The position numbers were made by a program, and so were the translations under genes. Shown here piece after piece: positions 45,147-57,019 of a stretch of 64,000 nucleotides of DNA. How positions within the stretch are numbered: position 1 is the first letter of the stretch; each line of letters opens with the position of its first letter. This DNA is from Glycine soja (Eukaryota; Streptophyta; Magnoliopsida; Fabales; Fabaceae), in assembly GCF_004193775.1 (NCBI RefSeq), contig NC_041005.1, positions 19,129,865 through 19,193,864 on the forward strand, read 5' to 3'. Under the pieces are notes generated by a model, which made no database searches, was not told where the DNA came from, and saw nothing but the letters and a program-made list of their open reading frames with translations.

Positions 45147-46149
45147 GTTAAAGAATGGAAATTAGTAACCTTGAAGAAATATCCATGCACGTGAATTTGG
45201 CATTTGTGTACAAATTTGTGAATTTCTAGTATGTGAATTCTTTAAGAATTATAGTTATGGAGCTTTAATTACTATTTCAAATACTTTGGATGAAATCTTC
45301 CAGCAGGTGAATTCCTTGAGAATTCTTATAATGGAGATTATTATCGTTATTATTTTTAATACAATATCATGTCACAAAGCTGCTAAGTCAAAGCCTTGTA
45401 GATTCTTTTGCTCCAGTACCTATGTGATCAAAAGTCTTATGATTTAATTGTTTCCAATTTTCCTTTATTTGGTTCTTGAACGTCATTAAAGGAAATGAAT
45501 ATTGTTTTATGACCAAGAAAGAAAAGTTGTATAGTGGCTTAATTGATTTCAAATTTATTTTTTATTTGATCAAATACATAAATCAAATAATGTGAATTGT
45601 ATGTGGCCAGTTGGGAATTGTGAATCATAATGGTACAAATTGTTGGTAGCAATAAGTATCTGCATATCGTGTGCTTGTTCAAATTAAGTGTATGATAGAT
45701 TTGTCAGTTGCTAAAGTGACCACATCTTTAAGTTTATTTAATTCCAAATTAATGATAATTTTCAATTATTCATAGAATGATGGATGCTAAAATATATAAT
45801 TGTTGGTTTATGGGTACATTGAAATTCATTATTATAAGGCATTTATGAATCATCCAAAGGTTGATTAGTTGTCCTTATAGTTAATGAATATAAATGTAAG
45901 CAACTTGTGTGTATCATTAGTTTTATTTATATCCTAAAGGTAGTAGGTGATTTTATTTGGTGCGTATTTAGTTTCCAATAATGATATAATTTTATTAGCA
46001 TCATTATGTTGTATGTTGCGTCTGTTGGTGTATCACCCAAAGGAGAGCATCAATATGCATTGATTGTTGTTTATAATATATGTGTAGCATGTACTTTATG
46101 TGTCAAAACGCTTATGTGAAATTTTATAGTTCCAAATTTACTGAATTCT
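45147..46149. other. Unassigned sequence right of element E, probably leader of copia K
   Basis: AT-rich, no ORF of note. Before E inserted, it adjoined 22284. The gag of copia K begins shortly downstream. I could not identify the 5' LTR of K in it. Confidence 0.4.
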
Positions 46150-46790
46150 TATGTATCGTCTATGCCAATTTAATGGGCTTAACTTCTTTAACTGAAATGA
46201 GCAAGTCCAACTTCACATTGGTGTTTTGGATATTGATCTTGCTATATGAAAAAGTCTATTATAAAGCTTGGGAAAGATTTAATAGACTTAGCTTATTGTT
46301 CATGAGAATGTTGTTGTAGACAACATTAAGACAACTCTCCCTTAGACTGAAAGTGCTAAAGAATTTATGGGGTTAGTGAGAAAGCTCTCTTAAAGAACTA
46401 AGTACGTTGACCACCATGAAGTTTGATGGTTCACATATTATGCATGAGCACATCATTGAGATGACAAACATTGCAACAAGGCTTAAGACTTTGGGAATGA
46501 TTGTGGATGAAAACTTTCTTGTATAGTTTATTCTTAACTCATTACTGTTTGAGTATGGCCTGTTTCGAATAAGCTATAATACCATGAAAGACAAATGGGA
46601 TGTGTATGAATTGCATAGTATGTTGGTTCAGAAGGAAATGAAACTTAAGAATCAAGGAGGTCACTCAGTCTATTATGTAAGCCAGCAAGGGAATCAAGGT
46701 GGTTGAAATAAATTTATGAAGAAACATGATAAAGGAATAAGGACATTAATGATTAATGAGACATCTATGCAAATTTAGAAGAAAACATAA
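46150..46790 (+). pseudogene. Gag pseudogene of copia element K
   Basis: Plus strand. Blocks read VYYKAWERFNRLSLLFMRML, then (after stops) LTTMKFDGSHIMHEHIIEMT, IATRLKTLGMIVDENFLV, FILNSLLFEYGLFRISYNTM and KDKWDVYELHSMLVQKEMKL. This is the copia Gag (UBN2) domain. Several in-frame stops, and the zinc knuckle is degraded. Confidence 0.82.
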
Positions 46791-46799
46791 GACTTGGTT

Positions 46800-47065
46800 T
46801 GAGAAAGGTGAGCTTAATGCTCATGTATGTTTTGAATCAAATTTAACTTAAATTCCCTATAGCACATGGTGAATTGATTCTGAATGTACAACTCATATTT
46901 CTAAACATTGTAGAGAATAAAATGAAAGCCTCAATGAAAACAGTTTGGACTTATCGTTTAATCCTTGACATGAGACATTGTTTATATTTATTGGAAACTT
47001 TTTGTGTACCTAGTTTATGTACCTACTTTTTATGTCCCTCAGGCCACTTGCATGCATAAAAGTCT
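46800..47065 (+). pseudogene. Protease-region fragment of copia K
   Basis: A short decayed frame reads FESNLT then, after a stop, IDSECTTHISKHC, matching the copia protease motif WxIDSGxTTHIS with Gly changed to Glu. It breaks off where the CACTA-like insertion starts. Confidence 0.6.
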
Positions 47066-47099
47066 TTACATGCATAAGAGAGAAAAAAAAAGGTTCAAA

Positions 47100-48272
47100 T
47101 TTACATTAATATCAATCTAATTGAACACTACATGAAAAGTTAGAACAACTAGAGCAATAAACAAATATAAATACTAAAATGCTATTAAAGAATATTCTTC
47201 CTATCAAACGCAATAACTTTCTTGTGGTTAGCATCACCTAATCCATAAGCCAAGTGACCCTAAAGGTAAAGCTTCTCCGCTGGTTCAGTAACAATTTTGA
47301 AATGTCTAATTGATAGACCACAACCAGGAGAACCCACAATTCCCACCAACCATTCAAAGATTCAAACTTTTCATTGATGTTAAAAGGAAAGAGCAAAACT
47401 TGGAAAACCTTTGAGTTCTTTTCCTATTAGCTTCCATGTTGTAATTTGAAACCTAAATGAGGTAACGAACATAGTAGGCCATGATCATGACGTTGCATTA
47501 GTGCCCCAATGGGAGCTCCGACCATGCGAATGGAGTAGTGAATGGCGATGATGAAGCACTTTTTGGCATTGGTAATGCAATTCTCTCGGAAGCCACAGGA
47601 GATGCCTAGGGAAACAAAGGAGTGAGCGGAGGAGAGGTCCTTGCATTTGAGGGCAATAATGAGGGGCTTGAATCAGAAAACATGTTCAGAGGTGGCAAAG
47701 AGGGAGCAAGTTGACTTGGAGGGGAGGAGGAGAGAAAGGATGGAGTCAGGATTGGCGGGGTCGTGAGAAACAAAGAGTGACGTGCTGCCTTTGCTAGCAA
47801 ATTTGGTCATTAGAAACAAAGAGTCATGACATTCACAAATTTGGTCCAACAGTCGCAGATCTTGAAGGCCATTGTGCCGGAAGAAGCTAAACTACAGAGG
47901 ATGGGTGGGAGCTACAAGGAGGAACCAAAGCAACAAGTGGGTAGAAGGGGAGTCAGAGAGTGAGAAACGAGAGAGGAGATATAAAAATTAAAATAACTCA
48001 CTTCTAAGACATTTTTGTAAGGTTTTTACAAAAACCTTCTTCGAATAATAACCTTCTAAGACGGTTTTACAAAAATCATTTTGGAATGATAACCATTCTA
48101 AGACGGCTTTCGCGAAACTGTCGTAGAGTGGTAGTTTCCAAGATAGTTTTTGTAAAACTGTCTTTGTTGAAAAAGCTCGTATTTACAAAATTGCCACCAT
48201 CCTATATACTAACACGGTTCTCAGGGAACCGTCGCCGAAAACGCGTCATAAAAAACTATTTTTTAGTTGTGA
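47100..48272. mobile_element. Probable CACTA-type fragment inside copia K
   Basis: Copia K coding resumes at 48274 (LKLNDTIISL) directly after TTTTTTAGTTGTG, whose reverse complement CACAACTAAAAAATAG resembles a CACTA terminus. Just inside lie repeated CTAAGACGGTTTT motifs (47995-48140), typical of CACTA subterminal repeats. On the left, CACTACATGAAAAG at 47127 is a candidate other end, but the expected 3-bp duplication does not match. The interior (47490-47950) is GC-richer and might hold captured gene sequence that I cannot identify. Confidence 0.45.
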
Positions 48273-48273
48273 T

Positions 48274-48327
48274 TTGAAGTTAAATGATACCATTATTTCC
48301 CTTGTATTTAAGGAAAACACTATTGAA

Positions 48328-48361
<34 letters not shown>

Positions 48362-48600
48362 ATGTATCTGAAGGTCAACAGAAGTAGGATTATATTTTTG
48401 ATTTTGTATATTGATGATATCTTGCTTGCAACCTATGATCTTGGTCTTCTTTATGAGACTAAGAAGTTTCTCTCAATTTAGTTTGAAATGAATGATATGA
48501 GTGAGACAAGCTATGTGAAAGAAATAGAAATATTCTAAAATGGTACACATGGGTTGTTGGGCTAGTCTCATAAAGCATATATCTATAAATTAATAGAGAG
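48274..48600 (+). pseudogene. Reverse transcriptase fragment of copia K, with GT expansion
   Basis: It reads LKLNDTIISL-type sequence, then a (GT)16-like run at 48330-48361 translating as VCVCVC, then YLKVNRSRIIFLILYIDDIL with YIDD as the RT active site, and DLGLLYETKKFL. Stops follow. It is cut at 48604 by solo LTR I; the frame continues at 49460. Confidence 0.82.
48330..48361. repeat. (GT)n microsatellite inside RT coding sequence
   Basis: About 16 GT units inside a former coding region. Related copia proteins have only a few residues at this place, so the run expanded within the gene. Confidence 0.92.
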
Positions 48601-48604
48601 ATTC

Positions 48605-49454
48605 TGATGGAAGCTTGCTTGTGGAGTTTCTATGGAGGCTGGATCTTTGAGCTTCAATGAGGTCCTTTAATGGTGATTTTCCACCATGGAGATGCAGCGG
48701 AAGACAAAGGAGAAGAGGTAAGAGGCGGCACCATCCACTAGGGAATAAGCCTTGGAAGAAGGAGCTTCACCACCAAGATGAGCCTTGGATAAGAAGCTTG
48801 GAGAGGATGCTTCAATGGAGGAAAAGAAAGAGGGAGAGAAAGAGAGAGGGGGGAGGACGAAATTGAAGGAAGAAAAAGGGAGAGAAGTTGAACTTTGAGT
48901 TGTGTCTCACAAGACTCTCATTCATCAAAGTTACAACAAGTGTTACACATGCTTCTATTTATAGACTAGGTGGCTTCCTTGAGAAGCTTTCTTGAGAAAA
49001 CTTCCTTGAGAAGCTTCTTTGAGAAAACTTCCTTGAGAAGCTAGAGCTTAGCTACACACACCCCTCTCATAACTAAGCTCACCTCCTTGAGAAGCTTCCT
49101 TAAGAAGATTCCTAAAGAAGCTAGAGCTTAGCTACACACACCTCTCTAATAGCTAAGCTCACCCCCATGACAAAAAAACATGAAAATACAAAAAAAAGTC
49201 CTTACTACAAAGACTACTGAAAATGCCCCGAAATACAAGGCTAAAACCCTATACTACTAGAATGGCCAAAATACAAGGCCCAGACGAAGGAAAAACCTAT
49301 TCTAATATTTACAAAGATAAGCGAGCTCAGACTTAGCCCATGGGCTCGAAATATACCCTAAGGCTCATGAGAACACTAGGGCCTTCCCTTGGATCTCTAG
49401 CCCAATCTACTTGGAGTCTTCTACCCAATGCCCTTGCGGGGTAGGATTGCATCA
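48605..49454 (-). mobile_element. Solo LTR I (gypsy, same family as element H)
   Basis: 850 bp with perfect duplication GATTC (48600-48604 and 49455-49459). Its right end, read on the minus strand, starts TGATGCAATCCTACCCCGC, the same as the LTR of H, and stays similar through the CCCATGGGCTAAG region. A repeated CTTCCTTGAGAAGCTT-type stretch lies at 48975-49125. It interrupts the RT of copia K. Confidence 0.93.
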
Positions 49455-49459
49455 GATTC

Positions 49460-49740
49460 AGGTTGGAAAAGGGCTCAAGATCACCCATTCCAATTTAGAA
49501 AGGAGACATGCTTAGTCTTGCATAATATCCTAGACTAATTTGGAATGAAAACAAGTTGAAGCAATTTCATATGTGTCAATTGTTGAAAGTATTATATATG
49601 CTCAGGTATGTACTCAACCAGACGTAAGCTCTGCAGTTGGAATGTTAGAGAGATATTAAAGTAACTCGGTAATAAAACTTTGGAAAGTTGTAAAGGAAGT
49701 TCTAAGATACTTTCGGGGAACAAAGGATCACAAGTTTACA
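49460..49740 (+). pseudogene. RT-RNase H linker fragment of copia K
   Basis: It reads, with stops, YVSIVESIIYAQVCTQPDVS, SAVGMLERY and WKVVKEVLRYFRGTKDHKFT, the copia block preceding RNase H. It runs into AT-rich DNA at about 49745. Confidence 0.82.
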
Positions 49741-49823
49741 TATAGAACTTTTGATCACTTTTTATTCATTTTTTTAGTTTTATTCATAAAATAATATTAA
49801 TTTATTTTCATTTGTATTGTATT

Positions 49824-49828
<5 letters not shown>

Positions 49829-49858
<30 letters not shown>
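49829..49858. repeat. (AT)n microsatellite
   Basis: About 15 AT units in AT-rich filler between the copia K fragment and solo LTR J. Confidence 0.92.
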
Positions 49859-49861
<3 letters not shown>

Positions 49862-49907
49862 CAATAAAAATGTAAATTTTAATTAAAAAAATAAAAATAA
49901 TTTTTAT

Positions 49908-50950
49908 TGTTGAAGAAGTGACCCCAATAACTTAAGAGGGGGGATGAATTAAGTCTTAAAATTTTTCCGACTAAACTAATTTAACAATGTTCTTTAAATG
50001 TGCAAGACAAAGTAAATTGCAATAAAAATAAACGAGATAAGGGAAGAGAGAATTGCAAACTCGATTTATACTGGTTTGGCCACTTCCTGTGCCTGCGTCT
50101 AGTCCTCAAATAATCCACTTGAGATTTTCCACTATCCTTGTAAATCCTTACAATCTTTGAACACACCTTGGGATCCCTCACCCTTGTGTTTGAGTTTCTC
50201 ACACGCCAAGAGACAAAAAATCTCTTGATTACAACTGAGTTTTATAAGATGAATAGAATTATTTCTCTCTTTTAGAGCAGATGACACAACTTGAAGTTCC
50301 TAGAAGAATTCTCAATAATTTGCAAGTGTTTGGCCAAAGATGTTTAGAGAGGTTTTGAAAGTTAAGTTCTCTGAGAATTCTCATTTTTTTCAAAGTAAGG
50401 ACACACCCACACACACAAACACACATTGTGCTTGTTCAAAACAATTTGAAGAGATGTGTCTTTTCAAAAGATTTTCTGAAACTTTTTCACTAGTAATCGA
50501 TTACATGACACTTGTAATGGATTACACATTCATATCTTTGAAGGGTTGTGACTTTTCAATAGTTTTTCTGAAATCTCTTAGTTGGTAATCGATTACATGA
50601 CTCTTGTAATCGATTACACAAATCAAAATTCAAATAATTTTGTGTCGTTGGTTCATCAGTTCAAAATTTTCAATATGTCATTTTCACAAACTCTCTGGTA
50701 ATCGATTACACGAACCTAGTAATCGATTACTAGTTCAAAAAGAGATTTTTGAATTGATTTAACTTTAGTAAAATAATTTTGACAGTAAAGATTTTGAGGT
50801 CAAACTATAGCAATCAAATTGAGATTCTTTTAACAAATTTACTAAGTCCTTATCTTAGATTTTCTTGATCTTGTTCTTTGACTTGATTCAATCCGTGCTT
50901 ATCAAGTAAACTTTTAGCATCATCAAAAACCTGCAAGATATACATTCACA
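49908..50950 (-). mobile_element. Solo LTR J (copia, distant relative of A/B LTRs)
   Basis: It starts TGTTGAAGAAGTGACC and ends TACATTCACA, 1,043 bp, flanked by TTTAT at 49903-49907 and 50951-50955. Three palindrome pairs lie at 50490-50735, spaced 21 bp within pairs, and a TATA-like site near 50240 on the minus strand. The segment with 'gcctgcgtctagtcctc' and 'acactcaaacacaa' features parallels the other LTRs. The right end is less certain because the flank is T-rich. Confidence 0.78.
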
Positions 50951-50975
50951 TTTATTTTTTTTAAGAAAAAAATGT

Positions 50976-51287
50976 TTGGAAGCTGAATTTGTAGTATGTT
51001 TTGAGGCTACAATTCGGGCTAATTGGCTACAAAACTTTATTCCAGGGCTTGGAATTGTTGATAGTATTGTCAAACCACTGAAATGTATTATGATACTCCA
51101 TACCGATGTTTTTCCTCTTATAACGACAAGTACTCTAATGGTGCTAAACATATGGAATTGAAGTACTTTTCCTTGAAAGAAGTTCAAAAATAGAGAGTGT
51201 CAATATAGCATATTAGCACAAATTCCATGATAGCTAACCTTTTGACAAAGGGATTATCGCCCAAGACATTTATTGAGCATGTTGAAT
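50976..51287 (+). pseudogene. RNase H C-terminus of copia K
   Basis: It reads MEAEFVVCFEATIRANWLQN and FIPGLGIVDSIVKPLK, the copia RNase H C-terminal region. After frameshifts it ends LTKGLSPKTFIEHVE-like near 51285. It is cut by solo LTR L. Confidence 0.82.
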
Positions 51288-52988
51288 GTGACACCCTCTA
51301 TCCCATACATATATGTACTAATAAAAGGAAAAAAATCAGAATCAATTAAAAGTTTTTTTTAATACATTTAAATACAAGCCTTTCAACAGGGTAAAAGACT
51401 CACATTCACTTTCTTTTACGTCATATTCAAACTTGTCCAAATAAATAATAAAGTCATCTCGACTCAAACAAGGCCGTCTAAGACTTCATACAATTAATAT
51501 AGAAACCTATGCCCCAATGTCACATCCTATCAGAGCATTGGGTCTTGACGTCCTTCAGCACAAGGTTCCTTAAAGCAATTCACCTAGTCATCTGCTCCCC
51601 CGAACACAAAGTTCAAGATCATCACAGGATCCAAACACAAACAATACACAGGGAGTGAGTTATCACATTCCTAACTAATGGAGAGAAACAAGATAACATG
51701 TAGGTATAAATATCATATAAACAAAATAAAACCTACTTAAACATAGCTCATATCATTTCATCACTTTGTCGTCCAACATCACATCGCAACACAACATGTC
51801 TCATTCATTCACGTACTCAAGTATCAAAATACAATATCACCAAGTCAATCAATATCGATCAATACACAAGCGTTATGCAACATATACACCAAGACTCAAT
51901 CCTATATGCAATGTGGTACCATGTCAGTGAAAAATCTCGTCGGGCGCTTAGGAGTACATGACAAGACAAACCACACACTAGCAAGTCAGGTCACTCTCAC
52001 TAGGTAAGATCATAGGGAGACCAGTCAGGGTCACGCTGTTTTGTGAGAATGCTCCAACCATATGGGATTGGCACGGGCTTAAAGGAGCACTAAAACCGGG
52101 TGTATTTTCCCCAAAGGCCTACACTCCGAAGAGTCCGTTAGGGCCTCTCCCTCCTGATTCAGGTCCAACCCAAAAAACATTTTTGCACACAGACTCTATC
52201 TATGAACTGTACAAAACACATGACTCCTCAATTGTTCTCAAAAAAGTTTTAACTCGTCGTCCTTTAAGGGTCTTAGCATTAACTCGTCACCCTTAAAGGG
52301 TCTTAGTATTAACTCATCACCCTTAAAAGGTCTTATAGTCGTGCGATTGTACAATTCATAGTTCATAACTTAATGCACACAACATCTCATTCACATACAT
52401 ACTCAATTTATCACATACACTCGATCTCAATAACAATGGTATAATTTCAATTTAACACGTTATCACACCTCATGAATCATATACACTTTACCTATGAACT
52501 ATGCAATACACACGACTACTCAATTGTTTTCAAAATCATTTTAACTCATTGGGTTCGCACAATGGATCCCATCACAATACTCGTCGCCCTTAAAGGGTCT
52601 TACAATTGTCTGATTGCATAATTCATAGCTCACAACTCAATACACACATCTCAATACACATTTATTTCACCATTCATCACAGGTTCAATTTATTACATAC
52701 TCACAATTTGAATCACCATTTCACAATTTCAATATAACAATTTATACAAAAGGTTTATCACAACTTGGGGAGTATAATCCCTTAAATAATTTCACATAGT
52801 TATATCAAAATCAATTAAAACAAATCATGGGTTAAAACACAAAAACATCAATGTCGCAACCTACCCTTCGGTGGGAGGGCGACGCGGGGCTCACGGGTGC
52901 GTCTTCCAAGGGAGGAAGGCACGCAGAGTCGCCACCAACGTTTATTTGAGGAAAACATCAGAAAAATCAGAACGTGTGGTCTACGAAC

Positions 52989-54669
52989 TATTAGATCAAG
53001 TGGCCTCGGAATAATTAAGAAGGGAGGGGGGTTGAATTAATTATTAATGAACTTTTACTAATTAAAAATCTATCCTTCTTAATGTTACTAAATTCAATTA
53101 GGCTTTTACTATAATGTTAAGAAAGTAAAGAACAGAAATAGAAACTTAACCAAAAGTAAAAGCGATAATTAAAGTGCACAGCGGAAATTAAAGAGTGTAG
53201 GGAAGAAGAAGACAAACACAAGAGTTTTATACTGGTTCGGAAAATACCCGTGCCTACATCCAGTCCCCAAGCGACCTGCGGTCCTTCCAATTTCTTTTCA
53301 ACCTTGTAAAATCCTTTACAAGCAAAGATCCACAAGGGATGTACCCTCCCTTGTTCTCTTTGAACAACCTAGTCGATGTACCCTCCACTAGAACTGATCC
53401 ACAAGAGATGTACCCTCTCTTGTTCTCAGCCACAACAACCCAAGTAGATGTACCCTCTACTTGTACCACAAAGGAAGTACCCTCCAATGTGTTAAGACAA
53501 AGTTCTCAGGCAGTTAGTCCTTTGAAACTTTGTGAATAGCGAAACAAGAGAATTTATCAGGCGGTTAGTCCTTTGAAATCTTTTGTTTGTGGGAAAGGGA
53601 AGAATCAAAAGAATTCTCAGACTGTGTTGTTTTGAATTCTTTGACAAGGGAGAAGGGAGACACAAAAGAATTCAGGCGGTTAGCCCTTCGTTCTTTTGGA
53701 AAAGGGAGAAGAGAGACACAAAAAGAATTCAGGCGGTTAGTCCTTGGCGAATTCTTTTTGGCAAAGGGAGAAGGGAATGAAAAAGATGAATAGCACACTT
53801 TTGTTTTCAAGGTTTAGAAAACCAGAAAACTTTAGAAATCTTTTGGCAAAGAAAGAAGAAGAAGAAATTCAAGAAGATGTTCAAAGAGATTCAAAGGTTG
53901 TAAAGGATTGTAATAATTGTTCTTAAGTTGTAGAAATGCAAGTCAAGGTCTTGGTTTTATAGACTCTTCAAGTCTGGTCAAGAAAATCATTAAAAGAGTT
54001 ATAACCTTTAGAAAAACTTGAAAACCATTGGAAGAGTTACATCTTTTGATTTTTATTCAAAACTTATCACTGGTAATCGATTACCAAATCATCGTAATCG
54101 ATTACACAAAGCATTTTTGTGAAAGGATGTGACTCTTCACAATTGAATTTGAGTTTCAACGTTCAAACAAACTGGTAATCGATTACCAAAATCTTGTAAT
54201 CGATTACACCATTCTGAAATTAATTGGAACATTGTAAATTCAGTTTGAAAGCTTTTGAAAACAAACTTTGCTACTGGTAATCGATTACAGTAAACTGGTA
54301 ATCGATTACAGTAAACTGGTAATCGATTACAGTAAACTGGTAATCGATTACAGTAAACTGGTAATCGATTACCAGAGAGTAAAAACTCTTTGGTAAAATA
54401 TTTTGTGAAAACTTCATGTGCTACTCAATGTTTTGAAAAACTTTTTAGTACTTATCTTGATTGAGTCTTCTCTTGATTCTTGAATCTTGAAATCAAATTT
54501 CTCTTGATTCTTGAATTGTTCTTGACTCAATCTTGAAACCATTCTCTTGGGAATTGTTCTTGACTCAATCTTGAAATCTTTCTCTTGGGCTTTTTGTCAT
54601 CATCTTTGTTATCATCAAAACAACTTGAATCAATCTTGATTCATCATCATCATGAACCTTGCTTCTACA
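52989..54669 (-). repeat. 3' LTR of element B
   Basis: The left terminus is TATTAGATC where the other LTRs of the family have TGTTGGATC (two G-to-A changes). It carries a 21-bp expansion with four tandem copies at 54276-54359, where the 5' LTR has one. TATA-like CTATAAAACC on the minus strand at 53953-53962. Confidence 0.93.
54068..54382. promoter_or_regulatory. Palindrome array of element B 3' LTR
   Basis: Two ordinary pairs near 54070 and 54172, then a tandem run of palindromes at exact 21-bp spacing (54276-54382). The unit is GGTAATCGATTACAGTAAACT. Spacing within pairs matches that in the other LTRs. Confidence 0.85.
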
Positions 54670-54670
54670 A

Positions 54671-54862
54671 TCTTCCCCTTTTTGATGATGATGACCCTGA
54701 AATCAAGAAACACATATACACATTTTTTCCTAATTGATCACTCACTTAATTTTCCATATTCTCCCCCCTTTTTTTTAGTTTAAGCTTCACTTGAAATTAA
54801 GTTAATTACTTATGTGAGTTCTTGATTTAATCCCTATTTCTCTCCCCCTTTGGCATCAACAA
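54671..54862 (-). other. Polypurine tracts of element B
   Basis: Minus-strand AAAAAGGGGAAGA next to the LTR (54671-54685), an A/G tract near 54760-54778, and CCAAAGGGGGAGAGAAA near 54840-54862. They mirror the three tracts in element A. Confidence 0.75.
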
Positions 54863-55130
54863 AAAGCCAAAGTGTGTAACAAGTAAAAAAAAACATACAT
54901 ACACTACTAATCATTCACAAGACATTCATTAAAGAATATAAACCAATCATGAAGCAAGAAACATGAATAGATCAAATATATAAAAACCCCATAGGCATAT
55001 AACATAATTTATCATTGTTCAATCATACCATGCAAATAAAAGAAATACTAAATTATTCAAATGTCATAATAATATAGCCAAATACACGGCTGGAAATCAA
55101 AGTACTAATAATATTAAAAATAATAGAAAA

Positions 55131-56243
55131 CTAAGATGATGGTGGCGGCAGTGGTGGTAGATCAAAGCTTGTACGGATGTAAGAGACATCTTCTTCGATC
55201 TTGGTGATCCTTGACTCCATCTCATTGAATCGCATGTCCACTTGTAACTCCAAAGTATCAAACCTTACACCAATAAAGGTTTGAAGACCATTAAACCTGT
55301 CCAAAATCTTTTGAAGAAGAGAGGAATCTTCTCCACCATGTAAGTGTCCTTCTTCATCAATGGTTTGAGCACCCTTTTTCACCCAAGAGCCATCATGCTC
55401 TTTACGGTAACCAAAGGATGCAATCACTGCAGCGCCTATTAGAAAGGATCTCTTGATTGTAACATAAGGTTCAGAATCAAGAGGGATGTTGAAGTGTTGA
55501 AGAAAGAGGGTGACTAGGTGTGGATATGGCAATGGAGCATTTAATCGCAATGCCTTATGCATGCGATATCGAACTAAGTGTGCCCAATCAATTTGTTGGC
55601 CTTTATGAAAAGCCCACATAACAATAAGATCTTCCTTTGAAACCTGTGCAAGGTTTGAAGATCTTGGAAGCAAGATACGCACAATGAGATAATGAAGGAT
55701 GCGGCTTTCAAAAGCCAATGAACCAGTAAGAAGCCTTCCGGTCATATCTGCTTGGTTGGTGCAAACCAACCGGCGGGCATCATGCACAGAGAATTCATAT
55801 TTCCAATCATCAATCAGTGTACCTTCAAATGTTACACCTTCACTGGGTAATTGGGTCAAGTCATAGAATAGGGATTGGTCAATGACCATTTTAATACCAT
55901 AAACTTCAGAAATTAAAGTGCCTTCTTGGATTTCTAGGTTTGAATAGAAGGCTTTAACTAAATCAGAGTAAACAGGCAATTTTAAAGACATGAAAGGAAT
56001 AAGATTGGAGTTTTCAAATGTCTGAATGCATTAAAAACTCTCATTTGAAAAGAAATCCATATCAATGAATTTTGGATCAATAATGGAACGAGAAGAGAAA
56101 AGATTTGTGTACCGTATCCGTTGTTCTTCGGATGAGAACAATAAGGATGAGGGAATGGAGGGAGGAATCTGAGTTTCTTGAGTCTCGAAATGTCGTTGGC
56201 TTTGACTTGAAGAACCCTTTCGCTTCTTTGATGGTTCCTCCAT
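55131..56243 (-). pseudogene. Envelope-like gene of element B, one in-frame stop
   Basis: Homologous along its length to the env-like ORF of element A. It starts at 56243 with MEEPSKKRKGSSS, shorter in the Pro-rich region. A single TAA at 56031-56033 interrupts the frame, which is otherwise uninterrupted to 55131. Downstream of the stop are LPVYSDLVKAFYSNLEIQEG, MVIDQSLFYDLTQLPSEG, IVRILLPRSSNLAQ and HLVRYRMHKALRLNAPLPYP, and a C-terminal coiled coil ending SFDLPPLPPPSS. Three hundred and seventy codons in all. No membrane segment is seen. The second part still forms a 286-residue ORF from an internal Met. Retention of this gene without pol is unusual. Confidence 0.88.
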
Positions 56244-56419
56244 TTGAAGAGATTATTAGAAATTTCAATTTGTTCAAATGAAAGAGAATGAAAAAAGATG
56301 AAGTTTGGGCTTTGTGGGGAGTGATTTGGGCAAGAAATGAGTGAGATATGGCAGAAGGGAGAATTGGGAACGAGGGTTTTCGAAAAAGAGAGAAGATGCA
56401 GATTTCTGATTTTGAATTT

Positions 56420-56530
56420 TGAATATATAGGGGCAGGGACGCGTTGTAATCAATTACAGAATTTGGTAATCAATTACACCCTTCTTAACTGCCTGTAATC
56501 AATTACACTAATGTGGTAATCGATTACCAT
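56420..56530 (-). promoter_or_regulatory. Putative internal promoter before env-like gene of element B
   Basis: Minus-strand CCTATATATTC at about 56422-56432 lies ~187 bp upstream of the ATG at 56243. Upstream of it are four palindromes (56447-56530), most carrying TAATTGATTA, i.e. with the central CpG changed; the outermost is still GGTAATCGATTACC. A pyrimidine-rich leader follows the TATA box as in element A. Confidence 0.55.
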
Positions 56531-57019
56531 AGAACATTTTAGCCAAAACTAAATGCTGATTGACTTTTTAAGGGAAAAGGGATTTGAATTAATATCAAAA
56601 TACTTTCTTAAAGAAAATATATATTGAAAATACTTTATGAATGAATCTTAATCAAACAATTTACATATCATAATCAAAATCATGCATAATCATTTAAAGG
56701 AAACATATATATATTCAATTATATCATAATAATCAACACAAGTATTGAAGAATAAAGATCATAAATATTATCAGAATATTTAAAAGGAGACTTCATGCTT
56801 TGAAAAAAATAACTCAATCAAGAACATTTAACCACATACTCACAATTTCAATCAATCAAGACAAACAAATAAAAAAATTTTAGTCATCATAATCAAATTA
56901 ATTGAAAGGAAAATTTCAACCAAAATAAATTTTAAAAAGAGAATGGTTTTGATGTTACCTTTTTCATGATAAAAGATGTCTAGATCTTTAAAGTTGAAAG
57001 TCATGCTTTTTCTTTTTGT
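56531..57019. other. Non-coding spacer in element B where pol would lie
   Basis: AT-rich with no coding remnants. It separates the gag end from the env promoter-like module. Sequence equivalent to the A spacer may continue into it. Confidence 0.55.

Noticed and set aside
47606..47800. Minus-strand Pro/Ser-rich ORF as a captured host gene
   Set aside because: No recognisable domain and no splice structure; composition could be chance in a GC-rich stretch.
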